This document shows positions 1 to 7,663 of a stretch of 11,312 nucleotides of DNA, piece after piece (position 1 is the stretch's first letter; the number at the start of each line of letters is the position of its first letter). The stretch is from assembly GCA_964388085.1 (NCBI GenBank), contig CAYLZW010000194.1:1-11312 (forward strand). Direction: 5' to 3'. A program made the position numbers and the translations under genes. Below the pieces are notes generated by a model that saw only the letters and a list, made by a program, of their open reading frames with translations, ran no database searches and had not been told where the DNA came from. The DNA is from CAYLZW01 sp964388085 (GTDB taxonomy: Bacteria; Myxococcota; UBA727; CAYLZW01).

Positions 1-169
1 TGGCCTCGACCTTCCGCAGCACGCGCACGCCGAGCGGCAGGTACGTGTAGATGCCCGCGGCGACCTTGCGGATCATCCCCGCGCGCATCATGAGCCGGTG
101 GCTCGTCACCTGCGCGTCGGCGGGGGTCTCTTTGACGGTGGGGATGAGGAGCTGCGAGTAGCGGTGCAT
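1..169 (-). CDS. proS: Prolyl-tRNA synthetase, N-terminal fragment (cut by window edge)
   Basis: The minus strand encodes 56 residues beginning MHRYSQLLIPTVKETPADA and running into the window edge. Cytoplasmic prolyl-tRNA synthetase attaches proline to tRNA(Pro). The visible part matches the conserved start of the bacterial-type enzyme: an MxRYSQLxIPTxKE opening, then an S-H-x-L-M-x-R-A-G-M-I-R-K block (about residues 23-35), then A-A-G-I-Y-T-Y-L-P-L-G (about 38-47), which belong to the start of the class II catalytic core. Start choice is clear: ATG at 169-167 has TAGGAGG four bases upstream. The gene is divergent from everything to its right. The motif 2 and 3 regions and the anticodon-binding domain lie outside the window, so bacterial versus archaeal-type architecture rests on this N-terminus alone. 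Confidence 0.93.
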   Translation of the reverse strand, partial: MHRYSQLLIPTVKETPADAQVTSHRLMMRAGMIRKVAAGIYTYLPLGVRVLRKVEA

Positions 170-201
170 CGGGCCTCCTATCGACGAGGGCACGCCATAG
201 C
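170..201 (-). promoter_or_regulatory. proS leader: RBS and promoter-like -10 element
   Basis: On the minus strand TAGGAGG (plus 174-180) is a strong Shine-Dalgarno four bases before the proS ATG. Further upstream, TGCTATGGC (plus 194-202 read in reverse) resembles an extended -10 element (TGnTATnnT type). It would start a short leader of roughly 15-20 nt. No convincing -35 hexamer is seen 16-18 bases further up. The same GCTAT core recurs before three other genes in this window. The RBS is firm; the -10 call is inference. Confidence 0.5.
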
Positions 202-297
202 AGAGGACGAGGGCGCGGTCGCTGGGAATGGCGCGGGTGAAGCTACGACGGCGGCGCACGCCTGCCGGGCTCTTGATGCGCGCGCTCGAGGGAGGAC

Positions 298-324
298 GGG
301 GGGAAAGGCTTCGCCTCTCCCCCC
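298..324. repeat. Outer left hairpin of the palindrome
   Basis: A 12-base G-rich arm (298-309) and a C-rich arm (313-324) pair around a TTC loop with a single A-C mismatch. It is the counterpart of the perfect hairpin at 1053-1079 and marks the left edge of the inverted repeat. There is no T-run, so it does not look like a standard intrinsic terminator. Confidence 0.75.
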
Positions 325-431
325 GCTCCGAGCCCGCTGCGCGGTCTCGTCGACTCCCCCTCACTACGGGCTGCCGCCCGTAACGCCCGCCTGGTCCGTC
401 CGGTGACGTCGGATCTCCGTCGGCCGCGTCC

Positions 432-516
432 GTCAACCCTCGACTGCATGCGGCACAGCCGTCACAGCCCGCCTTCCCTCAACCCCTCGACTGCATGTGA
501 GCGCAGCCGTCACTGC
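432..516. repeat. Two degenerate repeat units in the left arm (inverted orientation)
   Basis: Two copies, about 432-471 and 472-516, of a unit reading CTCGACTGCATG followed by a CAGCCGTCAC block. They are the reverse-complement form of the four units in the right arm. Copy-number difference between the arms accounts for the asymmetry of the palindrome. Confidence 0.7.
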
Positions 517-538
517 CCTTCTCCCACGGGAGAAGGGC
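515..538. repeat. Inner left hairpin, GCCCTTCTCCC stem
   Basis: An 11-bp perfect stem (GCCCTTCTCCC with GGGAGAAGGGC) around a 2-base centre. The 24-mer is the exact reverse complement of 744-767. As RNA the loop must open at least one or two pairs. There is no adjacent T-run and no gene ends nearby, so I treat it as part of the repeat, not as a terminator. Confidence 0.75.
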
Positions 539-743
539 TCCTCATTGATCGCATCTCGCTGCCTCGCCTCTCAGTGTTCAGCCTTCATCATCGAGCGTCA
601 GGAGCTCGGTCGTCGACGTCAGCAGCCTCCCCCCGAGGCGTCGAGGGATTTGGGGCCTGGTCACGTCGAGGATCGATCGAACGATGCTCGATGACGAGAA
701 CTGCTCACGGAGCGGAGAGGCTGCGAGAACGGAGCAATGAGCG

Positions 744-767
744 GCCCTTCTCCCGTGGGAGAAGGGC
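744..767. repeat. Inner right hairpin, partner of 515-538
   Basis: Same 11-bp GCCCTTCTCCC stem as the left-arm copy, in the opposite orientation and identical over 24 bases. Exact conservation while the flanking sequence has diverged suggests either recent copying or constraint on this hairpin. Confidence 0.75.
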
Positions 768-951
768 GGGCTCGGCTGCGCTCGAATGAAGTCGAGGGGT
801 TGAGGGAAGGCGGGTTGTGACGGCTGCGCTCGCATGGAGTCGAGGGGTTGAGGGAAGGCGAAGGGCTGTGACGGCTGCGCTCGAATGAAGTCGAGGGGTG
901 AGGGAAAGCGGGCTGTGACGGCTGCTCTCGAATGAAGTCGAGCGTTGAGAG
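766..951. repeat. Four tandem 44-50 nt units in the right arm
   Basis: Units at about 766-809, 810-857, 858-907 and 908-951. Each carries, in order, a GCGGG-like start, a GTGACGGCTGCGCTC block, ATGRAGTCGAG, and GGGTTGAGGGAAG. Within each, CTCGA and TCGAG flank a 6-base spacer and could form a small hairpin. Divergence between units is modest (a few substitutions and small indels). The lengths are not all multiples of three, so these are not protein repeats. Confidence 0.8.
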
Positions 952-1052
952 ACCCGACGGACATCCGACGTCACCGGACGGACCAGGCGGGCGTTGCGGG
1001 CGGCAGCCCGCTGTGAGGGGGAGTCGAGAAGACCGCAACGCGGGCTTCGAGC

Positions 1053-1079
1053 GGGGGGAGAGGCTTCGCCTCTCCCCCC
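1053..1079. repeat. Outer right hairpin of the palindrome, perfect 12-bp stem
   Basis: GGGGGGAGAGGC (1053-1064) and its exact complement (1068-1079) flank a TTC loop. It ends 50 bases before the SpoIID-family start codon, so it could affect transcripts entering that gene. It lacks a T-run and matches the left-edge hairpin at 298-324. Confidence 0.8.
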
Positions 1080-1129
1080 GACTGCGTCGGCCCCTCCTCG
1101 CATCGGATTGTGACGCGGAGCCTTACGGT

Positions 1130-2272
1130 ATGGTCCCCGCCGGAATGACGCTGACGCGCCGAGACCTGCTGCGAGCGAGCGCGCTCACCCTCGGGACGGC
1201 CCTGGTGCCGTTTTCGGCGCGAGCGGAGCAGATGGTCCGCATCGCCGTCGGGCGCTTCCGCGACAAGCTGTCCATCGACGGCGGCGGCATGGTGGTGCGC
1301 GGCGGCGACGGCAGCGTGCTGACGGACAAAGGTCCGGTGACGCTCTCTTCCGACGACAGCGGCATCCGGCTCGGCGGCCGGCGCATCCCGCACGACCTCT
1401 TGCGCGTCTCGAGCGACGACACGCTCACGCTGCGGGGCCACACCTACCGTCGCTACCTCGAGGTGAGCTGGCGCTCCTACCGCGGCCGGCCCGAGCTCCT
1501 CGTCGTGCATCCGCTGCCGCTCGAGACCTACGTGCTCGGGGTCGTGTCGAGCGAGCTGCCGAAGCGCTGGCCCTATGAGGGCCTGAAGGTGCAGGCCGTC
1601 GCCGCGCGCACCTACGCCGTGTGGCAGAAGTATCGGCGCCTGGAGCTGCCGTACCACATGGAGTCGACGGTGCTCGATCAGGTCTACCACGGAGCCCAGC
1701 GCGAGCACCCCGACGCCGAGCGCGCCGTCGTCGAGACCTACGGCAGCGTGCTGACCTGGGGGCGCCGGCCCATCGAGGCCTACTTCCACTCGACCTGCGG
1801 CGGACACACCGAGAGCGCCGAGGAGGGCTGGGGCCGCTCGCTGCCCTATCTGCCCGGGAGCGAGTGCGGCTTCTGCGGCAAGGCGCGGCTCTACTCCTGG
1901 CGCGAGGAGGTCTCGCGCGCCGACATGGACAAGGCGTTCCAGCGCGTGCTCGGCCAGAGCGTCGAGGACCTGCGCGTGATCTCGAAGACGCGCACCGGAC
2001 GCGTCAAGAAGCTCGAGCTGATCGGCGCGAGCAAGCGCGCGCGCGTGAACGGCGGCGATCTGCGCCGCCTCGTCGGGTACAGCCGCATCTGGTCCCTGCA
2101 GCTCACCAAGATGGAGCGGAGCGCGAAGGGCTTTCTGTTCGAGGGGCGGGGCGCCGGTCACGGCGTCGGCATGTGTCAGTGGGGTGCGCGCGGAATGGCT
2201 GAGGCGGGCCACTCGCACGACGTCATCCTGCAGCGCTACTACCCCGGCGCGAAGCTCACGAAAATGTACTGA
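1130..2272 (+). CDS. SpoIID/LytB-family peptidoglycan-acting protein, exported
   Basis: 380 residues. The N-terminus contains TRRDLLRASALTLG followed by an Ala-rich stretch ending SARA, a plausible Tat signal peptide, so it probably acts in the periplasm. The SpoIID domain covers about residues 125-380: PLPLETYVLGVVSSELP, then WPYEGLKVQAVAARTYA, an FHSTCGGHTE block (220, 223) with Cys246 and Cys249 after it, and GRGAGHGVGMCQWGARGM near the end. Founding members (Bacillus SpoIID) are lytic transglycosylases on glycan strands lacking stem peptides; Glu142 in SELP lies where their catalytic Glu is expected. The His/Cys cluster could bind zinc as proposed for some clostridial homologues. Start: ATG 1130 has GGAG nine bases upstream; ATG 1145 lacks an RBS. 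An in-frame extension to 932 runs into the palindrome and is rejected. The family is widespread in non-sporulating bacteria, so the role is probably cell-wall remodelling. Confidence 0.9.
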   Translation: MVPAGMTLTRRDLLRASALTLGTALVPFSARAEQMVRIAVGRFRDKLSIDGGGMVVRGGDGSVLTDKGPVTLSSDDSGIRLGGRRIPHDLLRVSSDDTLTLRGHTYRRYLEVSWRSYRGRPELLVVHPLPLETYVLGVVSSELPKRWPYEGLKVQAVAARTYAVWQKYRRLELPYHMESTVLDQVYHGAQREHPDAERAVVETYGSVLTWGRRPIEAYFHSTCGGHTESAEEGWGRSLPYLPGSECGFCGKARLYSWREEVSRADMDKAFQRVLGQSVEDLRVISKTRTGRVKKLELIGASKRARVNGGDLRRLVGYSRIWSLQLTKMERSAKGFLFEGRGAGHGVGMCQWGARGMAEAGHSHDVILQRYYPGAKLTKMY

Positions 2273-2293
2273 GCCGCGGCCGCGAGCGCGTAA

Positions 2294-2315
2294 CGGCCCC
2301 GGGGCCGGCTATGCT
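2294..2315 (+). promoter_or_regulatory. Promoter-like region before the nucleotidase gene
   Basis: A 14-base perfect palindrome (2294-2307, CGGCCCCGGGGCCG) is followed at once by GCTATGCT (2308-2315). TATGCT would serve as a -10 element, placing transcription start at or just before the ATG at 2324. That implies a leaderless or nearly leaderless mRNA, consistent with the lack of a Shine-Dalgarno. No clear -35 is seen. The identical 8-mer occurs upstream of the superoxide-reductase-like gene on the other strand. Confidence 0.4.
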
Positions 2316-2323
2316 GCGTCGCG

Positions 2324-4405
2324 ATGAAGCGCTCCCCCACACCTCTCCTGCCCCTCGTCCTCGTCCTCGTCACGGCTTGCGCCTGTGCCTCGTCGTCGAG
2401 CGGCGTCGCGCGCGAGCCCGCGGCGGTGACGACCCGCGCGCCCGAGTCGTCACCCTTCTCCAAGCGAGCCGAGGCCCATCGGCTGACGTTCCTGCACACC
2501 TCGGACAACGAGAGCGACCTGCTCGGCAGCGAGCGCGACGACGCGGAGGCCGCCCCGCACGGCGGCGTCGCGCGCGCGGTCACCTTGGTGCGGGCCCTCG
2601 CCGAGCGCGCCGGGGAGCCGGTCGTCGTGCTCGCGGCCGGCGACACCTGGATGCCCGCTCCCGAGCTGCGGCTCTCCCTCGACGGCAAGAACGCGGTGAT
2701 GGCGAGCAACACGCTGCTCGGCTACCGCGCCTCGGCGCTCGGCAACCACGAGTGGGACCTCGGCGACGCCTTCCTGGCCGAGCAGCTCGAGGACGCCTCC
2801 TATCCGTATTTGAGCGCGACCATCGACGTCACGCAGGGGCCGCTCGTCGAACGGACGCTCAGCGCGGAGCAGCTCTCGTCGGCCGGCCCCTGGGCGCGGG
2901 AGTCGGCCGGCAAGCTCTTGCCGCGCACGCGCCTTTGCGTCGGCGCGCTCGCGCCCCCGTCCGCGGCGGGTCCGGCGGCGCTGTCCCGCTGTCAGGGTGT
3001 CGTCGTCGGCGTCGTCGGCGCCACCACGGAGCAGCTGCGCGGCATCTCCAACGTGCCGGACCATGTCGGGCTCGCGTCCTCTCTCGACGAGGTGCGCGCG
3101 CGCGTGCAGGCGCAGGTGGACGCGCTCGAGGCCGAGGGCGTGCACGTCATCGTGCTGCTCTCGCACCTCCAGGACGTGCGCAAGGAGATCCGCCTCGTCG
3201 AGCAGGGCCTCACCGGCGTCGACGTCATCGTCGCGGGCGGCGGTGACAACCGGCTCGCGAGCACGCAGCACAGGCTGCTGCCCGACGACGAGCCGGACCG
3301 CCGCTGCGCGAGCGCGCCGGACGCTTGCTACCCGCTCGTGCTCTCGGCCGAGGACGGGCGCGCCGTGCTCGTCGTCGCCACCGACGGACAGCTCCGCTAC
3401 GTCGGCGCGCTCAGCGTCGGCTTCGACGAGCGCGGCGACGTCACGGGCGTGTCCGCGGGCTCCCGCCCCTGGCCCGTCGACGAAGAGTCCCTGCTCGAGC
3501 TGCGCGCGGCGCCGGTGGCGGAGGCGGTCGCCTTCGAGTCGCGCGTGCACGACGAGCTCGTGCCGCGCGCCACGCCGTTCGCCGAGGTGGCCCTGTTCCT
3601 CGAAGGCCGCCGGGACGCGGTGCGCAACCGGCAGACCAACCTCGGCGACCTGAGCGCCGACGCCATGCTGTGGGCGGGACGACGTCACGCGCCCGAGGGT
3701 TACGCGCCCGCCTTCGCGCTGCGCAACGGCGGCGGCATCCGCGCGCCCATCGGACACCTGCGCGTGAACGACGACAAGTCGAGCTTCACGCTCGAAGGGG
3801 GCCCCCTCCGGCCCATCGACATCGAGAGCGCGCTGCGCTTCGACGGCGACATCGTCATCGTGCGCACGACGCACGCGGTGCTGCGCGAGACCTTGGAGGC
3901 CGCGCTGCGCGGCGCCGGCAGCGCGCGCGGACAGTTCCCGCAGGTCAGCGAGCAGGTGCTGCTCGAGTACACGACGAACGCTGCCGAGCAGCAGCAACGC
4001 AGCGCCGATGGCCACGTCACCGGCGTCGCGTGTCCGGGCGCGCGCGTGCGCACGCTGAAGCTGCGCGGGGCGGACGGCGACGTCGTCACCGTCGTCGAGG
4101 ACGGGCGCCTCCCGACCCCCGACGCGAAGGTCGACTTCGTCACCTTGTCGTTCCTGGCCGAGGGCGGCGACGGCTGGTTCCCGGGACGCACGGACGCGCT
4201 CGAGAGCGTCACCCTCGCGCGCGAGGGCGGCGACGTGACCGAGCAGTGGACCTTGCGGGCGTTCATCGAGAACCTCATGAAGCAGCGCCGATGGAACGGC
4301 GGCGTCCGGTGGCGGGATCCCGTCGTTGGCCAGCCGGACACGTTCACCCGCATCAAGCAGCTCGACGTCGTCATCGAGGCGGGCGGCGACGCTTGCCGGC
4401 CGTGA
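2324..4405 (+). CDS. UshA/5'-nucleotidase-family lipoprotein (metallophosphoesterase + 5'-nucleotidase C-terminal domain)
   Basis: 693 residues. A hydrophobic N-terminus ends in the lipobox VTAC (Cys19), then a Ser/Ala/Pro-rich linker to about residue 50. The metallophosphoesterase domain (about 53-360) shows FLHTSDNES (54-64), AAGDTW (104-109), ALGNHEWD (138-145), LLSHL (278-282) and DVIVAGGGDN (300-309). The 5'-nucleotidase C-terminal domain (about 415-640) shows RQTNLGDLSADAM, ALRNGGGIR (465-473) and FLAEGGDGWFPG (610-621). Family members hydrolyse nucleotides or related phosphoesters outside the cytoplasm; this substrate is unknown. The usual D-x-H at the first motif is D61-x-E63, and the usual GH(S/T)(Q/H) motif is GGGD (305-308), so metal binding differs from E. 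coli UshA. My impression is that D-x-E with AGG(G/S)D also occurs together in other bacterial homologues, which would make this a subfamily trait and not decay. No SD precedes ATG 2324. Confidence 0.9.
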   Translation: MKRSPTPLLPLVLVLVTACACASSSSGVAREPAAVTTRAPESSPFSKRAEAHRLTFLHTSDNESDLLGSERDDAEAAPHGGVARAVTLVRALAERAGEPVVVLAAGDTWMPAPELRLSLDGKNAVMASNTLLGYRASALGNHEWDLGDAFLAEQLEDASYPYLSATIDVTQGPLVERTLSAEQLSSAGPWARESAGKLLPRTRLCVGALAPPSAAGPAALSRCQGVVVGVVGATTEQLRGISNVPDHVGLASSLDEVRARVQAQVDALEAEGVHVIVLLSHLQDVRKEIRLVEQGLTGVDVIVAGGGDNRLASTQHRLLPDDEPDRRCASAPDACYPLVLSAEDGRAVLVVATDGQLRYVGALSVGFDERGDVTGVSAGSRPWPVDEESLLELRAAPVAEAVAFESRVHDELVPRATPFAEVALFLEGRRDAVRNRQTNLGDLSADAMLWAGRRHAPEGYAPAFALRNGGGIRAPIGHLRVNDDKSSFTLEGGPLRPIDIESALRFDGDIVIVRTTHAVLRETLEAALRGAGSARGQFPQVSEQVLLEYTTNAAEQQQRSADGHVTGVACPGARVRTLKLRGADGDVVTVVEDGRLPTPDAKVDFVTLSFLAEGGDGWFPGRTDALESVTLAREGGDVTEQWTLRAFIENLMKQRRWNGGVRWRDPVVGQPDTFTRIKQLDVVIEAGGDACRP

Positions 4406-4431
4406 CCGCGCCGGCGGCGAGCTGCTATACC
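4402..4431 (+). promoter_or_regulatory. Candidate sigma70-type promoter for queA
   Basis: GTGACC (4402-4407) and TATACC (4426-4431), separated by 18 bases, each match 4 of 6 consensus positions. TGC before TATACC gives an extended -10. The predicted transcription start, about 4437-4439, lies two to four bases before the TTG at 4441, implying a leaderless queA mRNA. The -35 overlaps the stop codon of the upstream gene. Confidence 0.45.
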
Positions 4432-4440
4432 GCTGCCACC

Positions 4441-5531
4441 TTGGCCCGTGACGACGACCGCCTGTCCTCCTACGCCTTCGAGCTGCCGCCCGAGCTGATC
4501 GCCGAGCGCCCCCTCGAGGACCGCGCCTCCTCCCGCCTGCTGCACCTGCAAAAGGGAGGCGGCCCGCCGCTGCACCGCCGCTTCCGCGAGCTGCCGTCGT
4601 TGCTGAACGAAGGGGACGCGCTCGTCGTCAACGACACCCGCGTGTTCCCCGCGCGCCTGTTCGGCGAGAAGGCGGAGTCCGGCGGCCGCGTGGAGGTGCT
4701 GCTGTCGCGAGCGGAGGACGACGGCACCTGGATCGCGCTCGTGTCCGCCAGCAAGAAGCCGAAGCCCGGCGGCCGCATCGTCTTCGGCGGCACCGCCGGC
4801 GGCTTCTCGGAGCCGTTCTTCGCCACCGTGCTGGACCGCGTCGAGGACGAGCCCGGCGCCTACCGCCTGCGCTTCGAGGGCGACGCGCTGCGCTACGCGG
4901 AGCTGTGCGGCCATGTGCCGCTGCCGCCCTACCTGCAGCGTGAGGACGACGACGACGATCGAGAGCGCTACCAGACGGTCTACGCCGATCCCGCGCAGCG
5001 AGGGGCCGTGGCCGCGCCGACCGCGGGCTTTCACTTCGACGACGCCATCCTCGCCGCGCTGCAGGAGAAGGGCGTGCGCCTCGTGAAGGTGACGCTGCAC
5101 GTCGGGCCAGGCACGTTCCTGCCGGTGCGCAGCGACGACGTCACGGAGCATCGCATGCATCCGGAGCCCTGGCAGATGACGCGGGCGGCGGCGGACACGC
5201 TCAACGAGGTGCGCGCCACGGGCGGCCGCATCGTCGCCGTCGGCACCACCGCCGTGCGGACGCTCGAGAGCGCCTACGACGACGACGCGGGCGAGCTGCG
5301 CGGCGGGAGCGGCCTCACCCGTCTGTTCATCCGCCCGGGCTATCGCTTCCGCGCGGTGGACGCCCTCGTGACGAACTTCCACCTGCCGGAGTCCACGCTG
5401 CTGATGCTGGTCGCCGCCGTCGTCGGCCGTGAGCGGATCCTCGCCGCCTACGCCGAGGCCATCCGCGAGCGCTACCGCTTCTACTCGTACGGGGACTCGT
5501 CCTTCCTCGAGCTCGACGAAGGAGCGGCCCG

Positions 5532-5535
<4 letters not shown>
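4441..5535 (+). CDS. queA: S-adenosylmethionine:tRNA ribosyltransferase-isomerase
   Basis: 364 residues, near the usual 340-360. QueA transfers and isomerises the ribosyl group of S-adenosylmethionine onto 7-aminomethyl-7-deazaguanine at the tRNA wobble position, giving epoxyqueuosine. Signatures: SYAFELPPELIAERP (10-24), NDTRVFPARL (64-73), GGRVEVLL (81-88), HVPLPPYLQR (158-167), AAPTAGFHF (191-199), VTLHVGPGTFLPV (217-229), GTTAVRTLES (268-277), TNFHLPESTL (311-320) and YRFYSYGD (345-352). An acidic run (168-173) is a small local oddity. Start: no ATG precedes the conserved N-terminus in frame. TTG 4441 gives a natural length and sits just after a promoter-like -10. GTG 4402, overlapping the previous stop as GTGA, would add 13 residues and is the alternative. 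The stop overlaps the tgt start by 4 nt (ATGA), so the two pathway enzymes are translationally coupled. Confidence 0.96.
5519..5524 (+). promoter_or_regulatory. tgt ribosome binding site inside queA
   Basis: AAGGAG lies seven bases before ATG 5532 and within the last codons of queA. It is one of the strongest Shine-Dalgarno sites in the window and fixes the tgt start. With the 4-nt overlap it supports coupled translation of queA and tgt. Confidence 0.8.
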
Positions 5536-6704
<1,169 letters not shown>

Positions 6705-6705
6705 C

Positions 6706-7659
6706 ATGCGCTCGATGATCCGCGTCTCGCTCCTCGCCATCGCGCTCTCGCTGTCCGTCGCTGCCCCCGCGAGCGCCGCCGGTCGCATGGCCTTGTTGCC
6801 GCTCGCGACCGGGCAAGGCGCGCCCGAGGACGTGCTGCGCCTCGAGGGCGCGCTGCGGGCCTCCATCGAGTCGGTCACGGGACGTCGGCTGGAGTCGCCG
6901 AAGTCGACGCGGGAGCTCATCGAGTCCGCCCGCGGCCTCGGCGTCGACTGTCGCGCCTCTGACCTCGAGTGCCTGTTGAAGCTGGCGGTCCTCGTCGGCA
7001 TCGACACGCTGCTCGTGCCGTCGGTCTCGCTCGGTCAGGACGCCTTCAAGCTCGACCTCGTGCTCATCGACGCGGTCTCGAAGAGCGTCAAGCGCGCGGT
7101 ACAGCACACGATCTCGCCGAGCAGCGAGACCTTCGGCCAGGACGTCGAGGGCATCGCCGTCGAGCTGTTCGCCCCCGCGCGCTACGTCGGCACGCTGCAC
7201 GTCACGGCCAACGTCCCCGGCGCGGAGGTGAAGGTCGACGACGAGGTGCTCGGCAACACGCCGCTCGAGCCGCTCGAGGACGTCAAGGTGGGCCAGCACC
7301 TCGTCGTGGTCTCGAAGGGTGGCGCGTCGCCCTACGCCGCGCTGGTGGAGGTCCGCTACGGCACCACCACGAACGTCGACGTGGCGCTCGCGGGAGGCGC
7401 CGGCACGCTCGGCATGCCGGGCGGCAGCGACCTCCTGTTCTTGAGCGGCGTCTCGCTCGCCTCCCTCGGCGGCGCGGTCATGCTGCTCGCCGGCGCCGGG
7501 GCGCTCTCGGCGGACCTCTTCCTCTACACCGACCAGGGCGCGTACGCGGAGCGCGAGTCCGTGAAGAACACCGGCGTCGTGCTGCTGACGACGTCGCTCG
7601 CGTCGGCGTGCGTGGCCGCGGCCGGCGGCGGGCTCCTCCTCTGGGCCGTCGCCGAGTAA
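6706..7659 (+). CDS. PEGA-domain envelope protein with two C-terminal membrane segments
   Basis: 317 residues. A Sec signal peptide (about 1-25, ending PASAA) is followed by a domain (about 27-150) beginning RMALLPLATG, which resembles the alpha/beta domains of TolB-N/CsgG-like proteins. It contains Cys82 and Cys89 in the pattern GVDC-x6-C and GIDTLLVPSVSLG (98-110). A PEGA-type beta repeat follows at about 162-228 (TANVPGAEVKVDDEVLGNTP). Two hydrophobic segments close the protein (about 243-268 and 289-315), so it is exported and re-anchored in the inner membrane. PEGA domains are common in myxobacterial surface proteins but give no reaction. ATG 6706 follows the tgt stop by one base; ATG 6715 is an equally possible start three codons later. 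Neither has a strong SD, suggesting translation by read-on from tgt. A function in queuosine synthesis is not implied. Confidence 0.82.
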   Translation: MRSMIRVSLLAIALSLSVAAPASAAGRMALLPLATGQGAPEDVLRLEGALRASIESVTGRRLESPKSTRELIESARGLGVDCRASDLECLLKLAVLVGIDTLLVPSVSLGQDAFKLDLVLIDAVSKSVKRAVQHTISPSSETFGQDVEGIAVELFAPARYVGTLHVTANVPGAEVKVDDEVLGNTPLEPLEDVKVGQHLVVVSKGGASPYAALVEVRYGTTTNVDVALAGGAGTLGMPGGSDLLFLSGVSLASLGGAVMLLAGAGALSADLFLYTDQGAYAERESVKNTGVVLLTTSLASACVAAAGGGLLLWAVAE

Positions 7660-7663
7660 CGCC

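Larger units (their letters stand above)
298..1079. repeat. Large imperfect palindrome (about 780 bp) filling the proS-SpoIID intergenic region
   Basis: The left half (298 to about 640) is an inverted, diverged copy of the right half (about 640 to 1079). The best-conserved block is 350-414 against the reverse complement of 963-1027, with 62 of 65 positions identical by hand alignment. The hairpins at 515-538 and 744-767 are exact reverse complements of each other, and the outer hairpins 298-324 and 1053-1079 also correspond. Homology continues weakly towards the centre (582-596 against about 683-697). The right arm is about 90 nt longer because it holds four 44-50 nt tandem units where the left holds about two. 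No protein family is visible in any frame. The outer ends are flanked by GAC on both sides (295-297 and 1080-1082), a 3-base match that may be chance. It could be a MITE-like non-autonomous element or two head-to-head copies of a dispersed repeat. Confidence 0.85.

Noticed and set aside
98..789. Small plus- and minus-strand frames in the proS-SpoIID spacer
   Set aside because: They traverse the inverted repeat or proS in the wrong frame, have no RBS support and no family resemblance.
432..951. CRISPR array
   Set aside because: Units are degenerate, contiguous and inverted across a centre, with no constant repeat alternating with unique spacers and no cas genes.
298..1079. Insertion sequence with transposase
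   Set aside because: No transposase motif in any frame of the inverted repeat; at most a non-autonomous element.
932..1129. In-frame N-terminal extension of the SpoIID-family gene
   Set aside because: It runs into the palindromic repeat, has no family similarity, and places 66 residues ahead of a clear signal peptide. ATG 1130 has an RBS.
971..2218. 415-codon minus-strand frame opposite the SpoIID-family gene
   Set aside because: Low-complexity Ala/Arg/His/Leu translation typical of an antisense shadow in GC-rich DNA; the plus strand encodes a recognisable domain.
2450..4015. 521-codon minus-strand frame opposite the nucleotidase gene
   Set aside because: No recognisable motif and biased composition; shadow of a conserved plus-strand gene.
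3325..4440. Long in-frame extension upstream of queA
   Set aside because: It overlaps the nucleotidase gene in another frame and is Arg/Ala-rich noise; QueA homology starts just after 4441.
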